Origin: Candidatus Delongbacteria bacterium
GTDB taxonomy: Bacteria > CAIWAD01
Assembly: GCA_020634015.1 (NCBI GenBank)
Contig: JACKCN010000002.1
Coordinates: 558,001-622,000 of the forward strand
Length of the DNA stretch: 64,000 nucleotides
Direction of reading: 5' to 3'
The notes under the pieces: model-generated
Seen by the model: only the letters and a program-made list of their open reading frames with translations
Told to the model about the DNA's origin: nothing
Databases searched by the model: none
Position numbers and translations under genes: made by a program
Shown here: positions 18,274 through 27,063 of the stretch, piece after piece
Layout of the letters: the number at the start of each line of letters is the position of its first letter
How positions within the stretch are numbered: position 1 is the stretch's first letter

Positions 18274-18298
18274 TCGGAGGATCACGCGACCGACTGTC

Positions 18299-18340
18299 AA
18301 TGGGGCCATTCACTGGTGCGTGAATGGCCCCATTTCCTTT
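18299..18340 (+). terminator. Terminator of the endonuclease I gene
   Basis: 14-bp stem ATGGGGCCATTCAC/GTGAATGGCCCCAT with a 6-base loop, then TTCCTTT. The equivalent hairpin with compensating changes is at 22785-22823. Confidence 0.85.
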
Positions 18341-18455
18341 GACCGGAGTCGGGCCGGAGAAGGGAGACCCGCGCTGCGGGAGGCAGAGCGTCTCACTGAG
18401 TCCGCTGGGCCAGCCTGCACGGTGACAGAATCCCGCAGACCGGGGTGTCCTGCGT

Positions 18456-18496
18456 CAAAAGAAATGGGGCTGGATCCCCGAAGGAAATCCAGCCCC
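18456..18496 (-). terminator. Terminator of beta-helix gene 1
   Basis: Read on the minus strand: GGGGCTGGAT/ATCCAGCCCC stem (10 bp) followed by ATTTCTTTTG. A GAGACC/GGTCTC hairpin directly after the stop may extend it. Confidence 0.8.
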
Positions 18497-18518
18497 GAGA
18501 GACCGAAGCTGAAGGTCT

Positions 18519-21500
18519 CTACTCAAGAATCGCGGTGATCCGATAGCAGTGCAGGTCGGAGGGGCGCGGCGCCATCCACTGCGTGCCCATGTACACTCCG
18601 CTGGTATCTTCGGTGAATGTACCCCACGGGGTGGCGCTGCTGTAGACGATGTAGCCGGACGCACCCGCCACGGGCAACCATTCCAGCGTGACCACGTCAT
18701 TCACCGCCGTGATGCTGGTGATCACGGGCGCGCAGCCGTTGGTGTTGAAGCCGCTGAAGTCCACGGCACCCAGGGTCTGAACCTCGTCGTCATCGAAGAT
18801 CATGGCGTCGATGCTGCTTTCGTCCGCGCTGCCCCAGAAATTGCCACAGGCTTCGATCGGGTTGCTGGTATTGTTGTACAGCGCGTAGCCCTGATTGGCG
18901 AGGATGCAGTTGCCGCCTCCGTTTCCTGAACAGGAACCAAGATTCGCCGTGTTTCCATTGTGGAAAATGCCATTGCCCAGGTTGGCCGCGATGAGGCTGC
19001 CGCCCAGCGAGAAGCTGCAGTAGTCGGCACGCAGACCGTGGCTGGCGCTGAAGAGCAGACGCGACTCGTTGATGTTCAGTGCATCGCAGTACTGGGCTTG
19101 CAGTGCCGATTGCCCATTGCCGGCAAAATCGATGTAGCACCAGTTCAGATTGCCGATGCCATCATTGCTGGAATAGCCATTGAGTGTCACGCCCTTCCAG
19201 TCTCCGGGCATGGGATTGATCGCGCCGTCGCCACCCGTATCGCCGCCCACGCTGTCGTCCTGCAGCGAGGTGAGATGCACGGGGGCTGAGGCCTGACCGC
19301 TTGCATTCAACGTGCCAAAGACATAGAACTGGCCGGTGAGCTGGCTCTTGCAGACAAGACCCGGGGCAAGGTTCAGACTGACACCGGCGTCCACGGTCAC
19401 CGTGCCGGTCAGGATGAACGGGAAGCTGGCGTCCGGGTTCTGCCAGGTCCGGTCGTTGTGGACGGTGCCCCTCAGGCCCAGACCGTTCACCCCGTTGCCC
19501 ACCCCGGTGTTGCCACTGTAATCCGTCAGGGTGGCTGCATCCAGCCAGACTCCCCAGGAGGTGTTGTGCTCGAAATGGTTGTCCAGCAGATCGCAGGCGG
19601 ACCCTGTGGCCGTCAGACCGCTGGCCAGATTGTACTCGCTGAGACAGCGGGTGAATGCGGGAGAACAGTATTCCACGCTGATTCCATTGGAACTGCACTG
19701 ACCGATGGTGCAGTCCTCAAAGGTCGCCGTGTCGCAGTACTGCAGGCGCAGGCCCGCCTGACCGCCCGTTGCGCCACCCGCATGTCGGATCACGGTATGA
19801 TCCAGATCGGCGATGCCGTCGCTGCTCGAGTATCCGTAACAGGTCACTCCCAGCCAGTCACCCGGACTGCCGCTGCTGGGACCGTCCCCGTTGGTGTCAC
19901 CGCCCTGACTGTCGTCCCGGAAGGAGACGAGCTGCACGGGGGCTTCGGGAGTTCCCGGGCAGATCAGGCTGCCATACACCAACAACTGGCCGTTGCTCAT
20001 GCATTTGAGCAGAGTGCCTGCCGGCAGGGTCAGGCTGGCGTCGTCGTTCACGAGGGTGCTGCCCGTGAGCACGAAGGGAAAGCTTGGTGAAACTTCGTTC
20101 CAGATCCGGTTTGCGGAGACCGTGCCGCTCAGTCCGAAGCCATTGATGCCATTGCCGGTGCCCATGTTGCCACTGTAGTCCAGCAGTGTCACGGAACTCA
20201 GCAAGGCGCCCCAGCCCGTGTTGCCATCGAAGGTGTTGTCCGTCAGCTGGGTGGCCGTGGAGTTGCCGGCATACAGACCGTGGCCCCGATTGTCGTTGAA
20301 CAGGCAGCGCTCGAACACAGGACTGCAGTACTCGACGACCGAACCACTGGAGCTGCAGGACTGGAACGTGCAGTCGTCCAGCTGGGCCCAGTCGCAGTAG
20401 GACAGGTACAGCCCCCCCTGACTGCCGCTGCTGCCACCGCCATGCTGGATGATCGTCCAGTCCAGATCGGCGATGCCGTCGAAGTACGTATAGCCGTAGC
20501 ATTTCACGCCCAGCCAGTCACCGGGGCTGCCGCTGCTGGGGCCGTCTCCGTTCGTGTCCCCGCCGAATGCGTCTTCCTTGAGCGACACCAGACGCACCGG
20601 ATCCATTTCGGTGCCCGGGCAGATGAGACTGCCATTGACCAACAGCATTGCATGGTCCGCACCCTTCACCAGGGTGCCCGCCGGCAGGGTGAGACTGACA
20701 TCGTCGTTGACCACCACGGTGCCCGTGAGCACGAAGGGAAAGCCCGGATCCGGCTGGTTCCAGACACGGTCGGATGTCACGGTCCCGTTCAGGGCCAGAC
20801 CATTCATCCCGTTGCCCGTTCCCGTGTTGCCGTTGTAGTCCGTCAGTGTGGAACTGACCAGCTGGGCCCCCCAGCCACCGTTCTGGTTGAAATGGTTGTC
20901 GGTCAGCACCGTGGGCCCGTTGCCATGGCCGTCCAGACCATGGCCCAGATTCTGTTCCAGCAGGCAGTCCACCAGCACGGGGCTGCAGTATTCCATCACG
21001 ATGCCACTGGCACTGCATTGACCGATGGTGCAATGGCTGAGCTGGGTGTCGTCACTGTAACTGGCGAACACACCGCCCGTGCTGCCCGTCGTACCGCCCG
21101 CGTGCCGGATCACGGTCCAGTCCAGAGCGAGGATTCCGTTGGCGCCGGAATACCCGTAGCCCTTGATGCCAAGCCAGTCACCGGGAAATCCCTGACTGGG
21201 CCCATCGCCATTGGTGTCGCCGCCCTGGCTGTCATCCTTGAGCGAGACGAATTGCACTTCATTGCCCGATGATCCCGTGCAGTACAGGTTGCCATTCACC
21301 AGCAGCAGTGCCTGGTCCGCGGCTTTCACCAGGGTGCCCGCAGGCAGGGTCAGGCTGACCTCGTCGACGATGTTCACGGTTCCAACGAGAATGAATGGGA
21401 AGCTGGGGTCGGCCTGGGTCCAGGTGGCCGAGGTGTTCAGCGTGCCATTCAACAACCCCAGCCCGTTGAATCCATTGGCCGAGCCGGTATTGCCGCTGTA

Positions 21501-22172
21501 CGCCGTCAGGCTGGCGGAAGCCAGAACGACGGCCCAGCCACCGTTGTTGGTGAAGGTGTTGTTCACCAGTTCCGGGGCCCCACCCCCTGACGTCATGCCT
21601 CCGCTCGTGTTGGCATCCAGCAGGCAGCCGCTCAGAACGGGGGAGCAGTTCAGACTGTTGATGCCCCATTGGCCGCTCTGGGCCACCACGGTGGTTTCCA
21701 GCAAGGCGCTGTCGCTGTAGTACAGGTATACGGCAGAACTGCCTTCCGCTTCGGCGCTGCCACCGTACAGCACCTTGCCGTGCTGCATCGAGATGATGCC
21801 GTCGTAGCCCGAGTAGCCGTAGCAGTACAGACCTTTCCAGTCGCCGGACATGGGTGAGCCTGTGGAGCCATCGATGGTTTCGCCCGTGAAATCGTCATTC
21901 GAACTGGTCAGGACGACCGGCTGATCCGACAGCCCCGGTGCATTCAGGGTGCCGTACACAAGCAGCTGGGTTCCCGGGCTGAACTTCAGTACGGCACCGG
22001 GGTCCAGATTGAGGGTCGTTTCATCGTCCACCTGCAGGTTGCCCACAACATGGTAGGTCCCGGCACCCCAGGTCTGACCGGATACATTGCCGCTGACAAT
22101 CGTGTAGGCCCGTGCTTCGGGCAGCAGGGCCAGGCCCAGCAGGAGGGCGGGCCAGTACAGGAAGCGTTGCAT
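18519..22172 (-). CDS. Secreted right-handed beta-helix repeat protein 1
   Basis: 1217 residues from ATG 22172 (GGAG 10 bases upstream; earlier in-frame codons lack a signal peptide). The signal peptide is MQRFLYWPALLLGLALLPEARA. The mature part opens with SGNVSGQTWGAGTYHVVG, then a half module and four modules of about 210 residues. Each runs through SFPFxLxGTV, LTLPAGTLVK, GGDTNGDGPS, PGDWLG and a parallel-beta-helix stretch with NxGWG and NTGxGNGxNG. The C-terminal FN3-like module has VTLEWLPVAGASGYIVYSS and ends CYRITAILE. Likely surface-exposed or secreted; an adhesin or polysaccharide-binding role is possible but unproven. No catalytic motif of pectate lyases was recognised. Confidence 0.85.
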   Translation of the reverse strand: MQRFLYWPALLLGLALLPEARAYTIVSGNVSGQTWGAGTYHVVGNLQVDDETTLNLDPGAVLKFSPGTQLLVYGTLNAPGLSDQPVVLTSSNDDFTGETIDGSTGSPMSGDWKGLYCYGYSGYDGIISMQHGKVLYGGSAEAEGSSAVYLYYSDSALLETTVVAQSGQWGINSLNCSPVLSGCLLDANTSGGMTSGGGAPELVNNTFTNNGGWAVVLASASLTAYSGNTGSANGFNGLGLLNGTLNTSATWTQADPSFPFILVGTVNIVDEVSLTLPAGTLVKAADQALLLVNGNLYCTGSSGNEVQFVSLKDDSQGGDTNGDGPSQGFPGDWLGIKGYGYSGANGILALDWTVIRHAGGTTGSTGGVFASYSDDTQLSHCTIGQCSASGIVMEYCSPVLVDCLLEQNLGHGLDGHGNGPTVLTDNHFNQNGGWGAQLVSSTLTDYNGNTGTGNGMNGLALNGTVTSDRVWNQPDPGFPFVLTGTVVVNDDVSLTLPAGTLVKGADHAMLLVNGSLICPGTEMDPVRLVSLKEDAFGGDTNGDGPSSGSPGDWLGVKCYGYTYFDGIADLDWTIIQHGGGSSGSQGGLYLSYCDWAQLDDCTFQSCSSSGSVVEYCSPVFERCLFNDNRGHGLYAGNSTATQLTDNTFDGNTGWGALLSSVTLLDYSGNMGTGNGINGFGLSGTVSANRIWNEVSPSFPFVLTGSTLVNDDASLTLPAGTLLKCMSNGQLLVYGSLICPGTPEAPVQLVSFRDDSQGGDTNGDGPSSGSPGDWLGVTCYGYSSSDGIADLDHTVIRHAGGATGGQAGLRLQYCDTATFEDCTIGQCSSNGISVEYCSPAFTRCLSEYNLASGLTATGSACDLLDNHFEHNTSWGVWLDAATLTDYSGNTGVGNGVNGLGLRGTVHNDRTWQNPDASFPFILTGTVTVDAGVSLNLAPGLVCKSQLTGQFYVFGTLNASGQASAPVHLTSLQDDSVGGDTGGDGAINPMPGDWKGVTLNGYSSNDGIGNLNWCYIDFAGNGQSALQAQYCDALNINESRLLFSASHGLRADYCSFSLGGSLIAANLGNGIFHNGNTANLGSCSGNGGGNCILANQGYALYNNTSNPIEACGNFWGSADESSIDAMIFDDDEVQTLGAVDFSGFNTNGCAPVITSITAVNDVVTLEWLPVAGASGYIVYSSATPWGTFTEDTSGVYMGTQWMAPRPSDLHCYRITAILE

Positions 22173-22497
22173 GGTCGTCGTTCTCCATGTTGCTGGGCGG
22201 GAAGGCATGAACATCGGCCCGGCCAGAAAAATTCTTGGTGTGCAAGGTGCTGCGAAGGGCAGAATGTGAATCAGCCATGAAATTCTTGTCAAAACTTGCA
22301 AGTTTCATGCCCCTTGCCCGATTCGGCTTGCGCAGCAATGTTCTGATGCCAACAGATTGATTTTCTGAAAGATGAATTCGGCCATCCCGCGTCCTGATTC
22401 CGGCGAACCGCCCGAAATCGTACAAGGGAACAGGATGCGGCCTCTGCCGCTCCAGCCCGCGAATCCTGTCGTGCGCCGTCCCCCGAACAGAGGTCAC
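22173..22497. other. Upstream region of beta-helix gene 1
   Basis: 325 bases with no credible gene. It holds the conserved palindrome at 22292-22305 and, at 22440-22497, a block matching the region just upstream of purL (26911-26968). Minus-strand TTGACA with CACATT 18 bases later (about 22262-22291) is a possible weak promoter for the beta-helix gene. Confidence 0.5.
22292..22305. promoter_or_regulatory. Perfect palindrome AAACTTGCAAGTTT, candidate operator
   Basis: Fourteen-base perfect inverted repeat 120 bases upstream of beta-helix gene 1. The equivalent site upstream of gene 2 (26762-26775) keeps 13 of 14 bases, whereas much of the surrounding upstream DNA has diverged. A dimeric regulator is the simplest reading. 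Confidence 0.4.
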
Positions 22498-22760
22498 AAG
22501 CCGGGAGCGTGGCGCTGGCGTTGTCGGCCACCGTCGGCCAGGCCGTGGTGCTGCCGGCTCCCGTGCTGCATATCGCACGGGTCAGCAGTTTCGTTTCGCT
22601 GAGCTGGGCGGCCGTGGAAGGTGCCGGTCAGTACCGGGTGGAACGCCAGTCTCCCGGTCAGGCCTGGATCACGGTGGGCAGTTCCAGCCAGCCGGGTTTT
22701 GCCGACCTGATGCCTGCCGCCCCGTCGCAGCGGCATTGCCGGGTGATTGCCCTGCCCTGA
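22498..22760 (+). pseudogene. Duplicated 3' fragment of the endonuclease I gene
   Basis: Encodes the last 80 or so residues of the secreted endonuclease I (VVLPAPVLHIARVSS, LSWAAVEGAGQYRVE, ending CRVIALP) and nothing of the nuclease domain. It has no RBS or signal peptide and abuts the upstream block of beta-helix gene 1, marking the junction of the tandem duplication. The fragment is followed by its own copy of the endonuclease terminator. Confidence 0.85.
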
Positions 22761-22784
22761 TCCGCCTCACTGCACCGACAGTCC

Positions 22785-22823
22785 ATGGGGCCGTTCACTC
22801 CCAAGGGTGAACGGCCCCATTTT
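22785..22823 (+). terminator. Duplicated endonuclease terminator
   Basis: 14-bp stem ATGGGGCCGTTCAC/GTGAACGGCCCCAT with an 8-base loop, then TTT. The A-T pair of the first copy is replaced by G-C on both arms, so the hairpin has been kept by compensatory change. Confidence 0.8.
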
Positions 22824-22927
22824 CCGTTCAGGATCCTGTGGCTGACGCCGCAGGGCTGGTGGCGCGACACGCCGGAAACGGCTCGTCCCTGCCGCCTGAC
22901 ATCCTGTTGGGCAAGGGATTCCGGGGC

Positions 22928-22966
22928 AAGAGAAAGGGCTGGATTCCCCTCAGGAAATCCAGCCCC
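22928..22966 (-). terminator. Terminator of beta-helix gene 2
   Basis: Minus-strand stem GGGCTGGATT/AATCCAGCCC followed by TTTCTCTTG. It corresponds to the terminator at 18456-18496. Confidence 0.75.
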
Positions 22967-22987
22967 GGAGACCGAAGCTGAAGGTCT

Positions 22988-25900
22988 CTACTCGAGAATC
23001 GCGGTGATGCGGTAACAGTGGAGGTCGGAGGGGCGCGGCGCCATCCACTGCGTGCCCATGTACACTCCGCTGGTATCTTCGGTGAAAGTACCCCACGGGG
23101 TGGCGCTGCTGTACACGATGTAACCGGACGCACCCGCCACGGGCAGCCATTCCAGGGTGACCACGTCATCCACCGCCGTGATGCTGGTGATCACGGGCGC
23201 GCAGCCGATCACGCTGAAATTGCTGAAGTCCACCGCACCGAAGCTGGCATTCTCGTCGTCATCGTGAATCATGGCGTCAATGGTGGCCGGATCGTCGCTG
23301 CCCCAGAAGTTTCCGCAGGCCTCGATCGGGTTGACCGTGTTGTTGTACAGGGCCCAGCTGCCGTTGCCGAAGATGCAGTTCGAACCCGCATCGCCCGAAC
23401 AGGAACCCATCGTGGCCGTGTAACCATTGTGGAACACTCCGGCACCCTGGTTGGCCGCCACCAGGCTGCCGCCCAGGCTGAAGCTGCAGTAGTTGGCGCG
23501 CAGGCCATCGCCCGCGCTGAACATCAGGCGCGAATGCTGGATGTTGAGGTTGTCGCAGTAATCGGCCTGCACGGCGGCCTGGCCATTGCCGGCGTAGTCC
23601 AGGTAGCACCAGCTGAGATTGCCATTGCCGTTGTTGCTGCTGTATCCGTAGAGGTATACTCCGACCCAGTCGCCGGGCGCGGGAGCCACGGAACCGTCGT
23701 TGGCCGTGTCGCCTCCGATGCTGTCATCCCGCAGCGAGGTCAGACGCACGGGAGCCGTGGCCTGTCCGGAGGCGTTGAGATTGCCGTAGACCAGGAAACT
23801 GCCCGCAGGCTGGGACTTGCAGACCAGACCGGGAGTCAGGTTGAGGCTGACATCGTCGTTGACCGTGACCGTGCCGTTGAGCACGAAGGGGAAGTGGTCG
23901 TCCGGATGCTGCCAGGTCTGGGTGCTGCTCACCGTGCCGCTGAGTCCCAGCCCATTGAGCGCATTGCCCGTGCCCGTGTTGCCGCTGTAGCTGGTCAGGG
24001 TCACGCTGTTCAGATAGACTCCCCAGCCGCCGTTGTGGTCGAACTGGTTGTCCAGCAGATGGCTGCTCGAACCGGGGTTGCTGTACAGGCCGTGGGACAA
24101 GTTGTATTCCATGAGACAGCGGCTGAGAACCGGCGAACAGTTTTCCACCGTCACCCCGCTGGCGCTGCACTGGCCAAAGGTGCAATCATCGAGGCTCGCC
24201 TGGTCGCTGTAGGCCAGATGCAGCCCACCCTGGCTGGCGCCGCTTCCTCCCGCGTGCCTGAGCACGGTCCAGTCCAGATCGGCGATGCCATTGTTGCTGG
24301 AGTAGCCGTAACAGTACACACCCTGCCAGTCGCCGGGAGCGCCCTCGCTGGGCCCGTTGCCGCTGGTATCACCGCCCTGGCTGTCGTCCTGCACCGAGAC
24401 CAGCTGCACCGGGGCCTGCTCGGTTCCCGCGCAGACCAGATTGCCATAGACGAGCAGCTGGGACTGGTCGGCGGCCTTCACAAGCATGCCCGCAGGCAGG
24501 GTGAAGGTGACATTGTCATTCACGGTGATCGACCCATTCAGCACGAAGGGGAAGGTGTGGGAGGGCTGGGACCAGCTGCGATCGGAGTACAGCGTTCCGC
24601 TGAGACCGAAGCCGTTGATGCCGTTGCCCGAGCCCGTGTTGCCGCTGTAGTCGGTCACGCTGGCGCTGATCAGCAGGACGCCCCAGCCCGCATTGTCCGT
24701 GAAGGCATTGTCCACCAGCGTGGTGGCGCAGCCCGCTCCGGCATACAGCCCGTGACGCAGGTTGCCGGAGCTGCTGCAGCCCGTGATCACGGGGCTGCAG
24801 GACTCGATGAGCACTCCGTCGGCGCTGCAGTCCCTGAACTGGCAATTGTCGAGAGTGGCCTGATCGCAGTAGGCAAGGAACAATCCGCCCTGGCTGCCGC
24901 TGCTGCCACCCGCGTGCCTGAGCGTGGTCCAGTCCAGATCGACGATTCCGTCGCTGGATGAATAGCCATATGCATACACGCCCAACCAGTCTCCCGGGCT
25001 GCCCGTCGAGGGGCCGTCGCCGTTGGTGTCGCCCCCGGATGTGTCATCGGCGAAGGACACCAGGCGCACCGGGTCCTGGGCGGTGCCCGCACAGAGCAAG
25101 GTGCCATGGACCATCAGCTGGGACTGGGACATGCCCTTGATCAGCATGCCCGCGGGCAGGCTCAGGGTGACGTTGTCATTGACCGTGACCTGGTTGGTGA
25201 ACACGAAGGGGAAGGACTGCAGGGGCTGATTCCAGCTCTGGCTGGAACTGAGGACGCCGGCCAGGCCGAATCCGTTGATCCCATTGCCGCTGCCCACATT
25301 GCCCGAGTAGGAGGTCAGGGTCATGCCCAGAACCCGGATGCCCCAGCCGCCGTTGTCGTTGGCGGTGTTGTTCTCGATCACCGGCGCTCCACCGCCTCCG
25401 GCGTAAAGGCCGTTGCCCGCATTGTCACGCAGGGTGCAGCCGCTCACCACGGGGCTGCAGGCATCGATCACCAGACCCGAGGCGCTGCATTCGCCGAAGG
25501 TGCAGCCGACGAAAGTCGCCTGGTCGCAGTAGGCCGCATGCAGTCCACCCTGGCTGCCCGTGGAGCCTCCGGCGTGCAGGATGGTGGTCCAGTCCAGCAT
25601 TCCGGCGCCCTGGTTCGAGGAGTAGCCGTAGAGGTAGATGCCCTGCCAGTCGCCCGGCGCTCCGCTGCTGGGCCCATCGCCATTGGTGTCGCCGCCGTGG
25701 GAGTCATCATTCAGCGAGACGAAGAGCACCGGAACGCCCTGGGTGCCCGTGCAGACCAGACTGCCATTGACGAACAGCTGGGCCTGAGGACCGCCCTTGA
25801 CCAGGGTTCCGGCGGGCAGGGTCAGGGTCACATTGTTGGAGATGGTGTTGACGCCGTTGAGCACGAAGGGGAAACCGGGATCGGGCTGGTTCCAGCTCAG

Positions 25901-26644
25901 GCTGGAGTACAGGGTGCCGTTCAGCCCCAGACCATTCACCCCGTTGTACCAGCCCGTGTTGCCGCTGTAGTCGCTGAGCGCCACCGAGTTCAGCAGCGCG
26001 CCCCAGCCGCCGTTGCCGATGAAGAAATTGTCGGTCAGCTGGGGGGTGCTGCCGGTGCAGAACAGGCCGTGGCCCAGGTTGGCCTCCAGCGTGCAGCCAC
26101 TCAGCGAGGGACTCACCGAATCCGTGGCGAGGCCGTGACCGGCTGACTGGGCCACCCGGGTCTGGGTCAGGCTCATGCTGTCGCAGGCATTGCCATACAC
26201 GGCCGCCCCGCCCGGACTGTTCACGCCGCCGCCGTAGAGCACCTGGGTCTGCAGCAGCTGCAGCACGCCGTCGTTGGAGGAGTAGCCATAGGCGTAGATG
26301 TTTCGCCAGTCACCCGCGGTCGGGGAGGCGTTGGAACCGGGGATCTGCTCGCCCTGCAGGTTGTCGTTGACGCTGGTCAGGATGACCGGTTGGCCTTCGA
26401 GTCCGCTGCTGACCAGTGTTCCGTAGACATCGATGCCGACTCCCGCATTGAACTTGAGCACGGCACCGGGCTCCAGGGTCAGGCTGCTGTTGTCGTTGAT
26501 CGTGAGGGTGCCCACCACATGGTAGGTGCCCGCTGCCCAGGTCTGGCCCGAGACATTGCCACTGACCGTGGAGTACGCCCAGACGGGCGAGAACAGACCG
26601 AGCCCCAGCAGAAGGGCCGACAGAACGTGAGTGAGTCGCGACAT
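22988..26644 (-). CDS. Secreted right-handed beta-helix repeat protein 2
   Basis: 1218 residues, one codon longer than its tandem paralogue. ATG 26644 has AGGAG upstream. The signal peptide is MSRLTHVLSALLLGLGLFSP with cleavage near VWAY. Architecture is the same as in protein 1: SGNVSGQTWAAGTYHVVG, half module, four modules of about 210 residues with SFPFVLNG/TFPFVLNG, LTLPAG, GGDTNGDGPS and GYSSNxGxxDLDW, then a C-terminal FN3-like domain nearly identical to that of protein 1. Length conservation and intact frames suggest both copies are maintained. Function unknown beyond likely surface or extracellular location. Confidence 0.85.
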   Translation of the reverse strand: MSRLTHVLSALLLGLGLFSPVWAYSTVSGNVSGQTWAAGTYHVVGTLTINDNSSLTLEPGAVLKFNAGVGIDVYGTLVSSGLEGQPVILTSVNDNLQGEQIPGSNASPTAGDWRNIYAYGYSSNDGVLQLLQTQVLYGGGVNSPGGAAVYGNACDSMSLTQTRVAQSAGHGLATDSVSPSLSGCTLEANLGHGLFCTGSTPQLTDNFFIGNGGWGALLNSVALSDYSGNTGWYNGVNGLGLNGTLYSSLSWNQPDPGFPFVLNGVNTISNNVTLTLPAGTLVKGGPQAQLFVNGSLVCTGTQGVPVLFVSLNDDSHGGDTNGDGPSSGAPGDWQGIYLYGYSSNQGAGMLDWTTILHAGGSTGSQGGLHAAYCDQATFVGCTFGECSASGLVIDACSPVVSGCTLRDNAGNGLYAGGGGAPVIENNTANDNGGWGIRVLGMTLTSYSGNVGSGNGINGFGLAGVLSSSQSWNQPLQSFPFVFTNQVTVNDNVTLSLPAGMLIKGMSQSQLMVHGTLLCAGTAQDPVRLVSFADDTSGGDTNGDGPSTGSPGDWLGVYAYGYSSSDGIVDLDWTTLRHAGGSSGSQGGLFLAYCDQATLDNCQFRDCSADGVLIESCSPVITGCSSSGNLRHGLYAGAGCATTLVDNAFTDNAGWGVLLISASVTDYSGNTGSGNGINGFGLSGTLYSDRSWSQPSHTFPFVLNGSITVNDNVTFTLPAGMLVKAADQSQLLVYGNLVCAGTEQAPVQLVSVQDDSQGGDTSGNGPSEGAPGDWQGVYCYGYSSNNGIADLDWTVLRHAGGSGASQGGLHLAYSDQASLDDCTFGQCSASGVTVENCSPVLSRCLMEYNLSHGLYSNPGSSSHLLDNQFDHNGGWGVYLNSVTLTSYSGNTGTGNALNGLGLSGTVSSTQTWQHPDDHFPFVLNGTVTVNDDVSLNLTPGLVCKSQPAGSFLVYGNLNASGQATAPVRLTSLRDDSIGGDTANDGSVAPAPGDWVGVYLYGYSSNNGNGNLSWCYLDYAGNGQAAVQADYCDNLNIQHSRLMFSAGDGLRANYCSFSLGGSLVAANQGAGVFHNGYTATMGSCSGDAGSNCIFGNGSWALYNNTVNPIEACGNFWGSDDPATIDAMIHDDDENASFGAVDFSNFSVIGCAPVITSITAVDDVVTLEWLPVAGASGYIVYSSATPWGTFTEDTSGVYMGTQWMAPRPSDLHCYRITAILE

Positions 26645-27063
26645 CGCTGGTCTCCTGGCTTGAGGGCAGCATCACGCCACCGGGTGCTCCGACCCGTGGG
26701 AACAAGGGGGTGAATGCTGGTGGATTGGCGCCCAGACGAGCGCTCTTTGCAAGGTCTGCCAAATCTTGCAAGTTTCGTGCCTCTCGCTCTCTTAGGGCAG
26801 GGTTCGAATCGAGTTGACGCAAGTGGTTGATTTTCATTGAGCTGCCCGCGGACCGCATTCTGTCCCATTCCAGTTGGCCGCCGGATGCTGAACAGCCGAA
26901 ACAGCGAAGGGCATCTGCCGCCCCAGCCCGCGAATCCTATATTGCGCCGTCCCCCGAGCAGATGTCACACGGCCCGGGACTGGCCGATCCCAATCCAGAC
27001 GAGCAGCCGCACGGTGGCCCGCGCCAACCGCAGGGCACTCCGAACCCAAGAGATTCCCCACCC
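26645..27063. other. Divergent intergenic region between beta-helix gene 2 and purL
   Basis: 419 bases without a credible gene. It contains TTGCAAG twice (26749 and 26766 areas), the near-palindrome AATCTTGCAAGTTT at 26762-26775, and the block duplicated from unit 1 (about 26911-26968). Within that block TATATT at 26938-26943 resembles a -10 box for purL, about 120 bases from its start, but no good -35 box is present. Confidence 0.4.
26762..26775. promoter_or_regulatory. Candidate operator upstream of beta-helix gene 2
   Basis: AATCTTGCAAGTTT, one mismatch from the perfect palindrome upstream of gene 1 and at the same distance (about 120 bases) from its start codon. Confidence 0.35.

Larger units (their letters stand above)
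18011..22497. repeat. Tandem duplication, unit 1 (about 4.49 kb)
   Basis: Co-linear direct repeat with unit 2 starting at 22498. It contains the 3' end of the endonuclease I gene, both terminators, the first beta-helix gene and its upstream region. The offset between equivalent points stays 4469-4487 bases: the start of homology at AAGCCGGG (18011/22498), gene stops (18519/22988), gene starts (22172/26644) and the upstream block CCAGCCCGCGAATCCT (22452/26923). Confidence 0.88.
22498..26968. repeat. Tandem duplication, unit 2 (about 4.47 kb)
   Basis: Second copy: endonuclease remnant, terminators, beta-helix gene 2 and the upstream block that now leads into purL. The most similar parts are the 3' 200 bases of the beta-helix genes and the endonuclease fragment; the N-terminal and middle coding parts have diverged more. 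Confidence 0.88.

Noticed and set aside
22509..22760. 83-residue independent small protein
   Set aside because: It is a start-less copy of the endonuclease I C-terminus with no RBS.
23018..24961. 647-codon + strand frame opposite beta-helix gene 2
   Set aside because: Repeats in it mirror the modules of the minus-strand gene; no RBS, signal peptide or family.
18519..26644. Regularly spaced repeats as a possible CRISPR array
   Set aside because: Repeat period is about 630 bases, is coding, and corresponds to protein modules.
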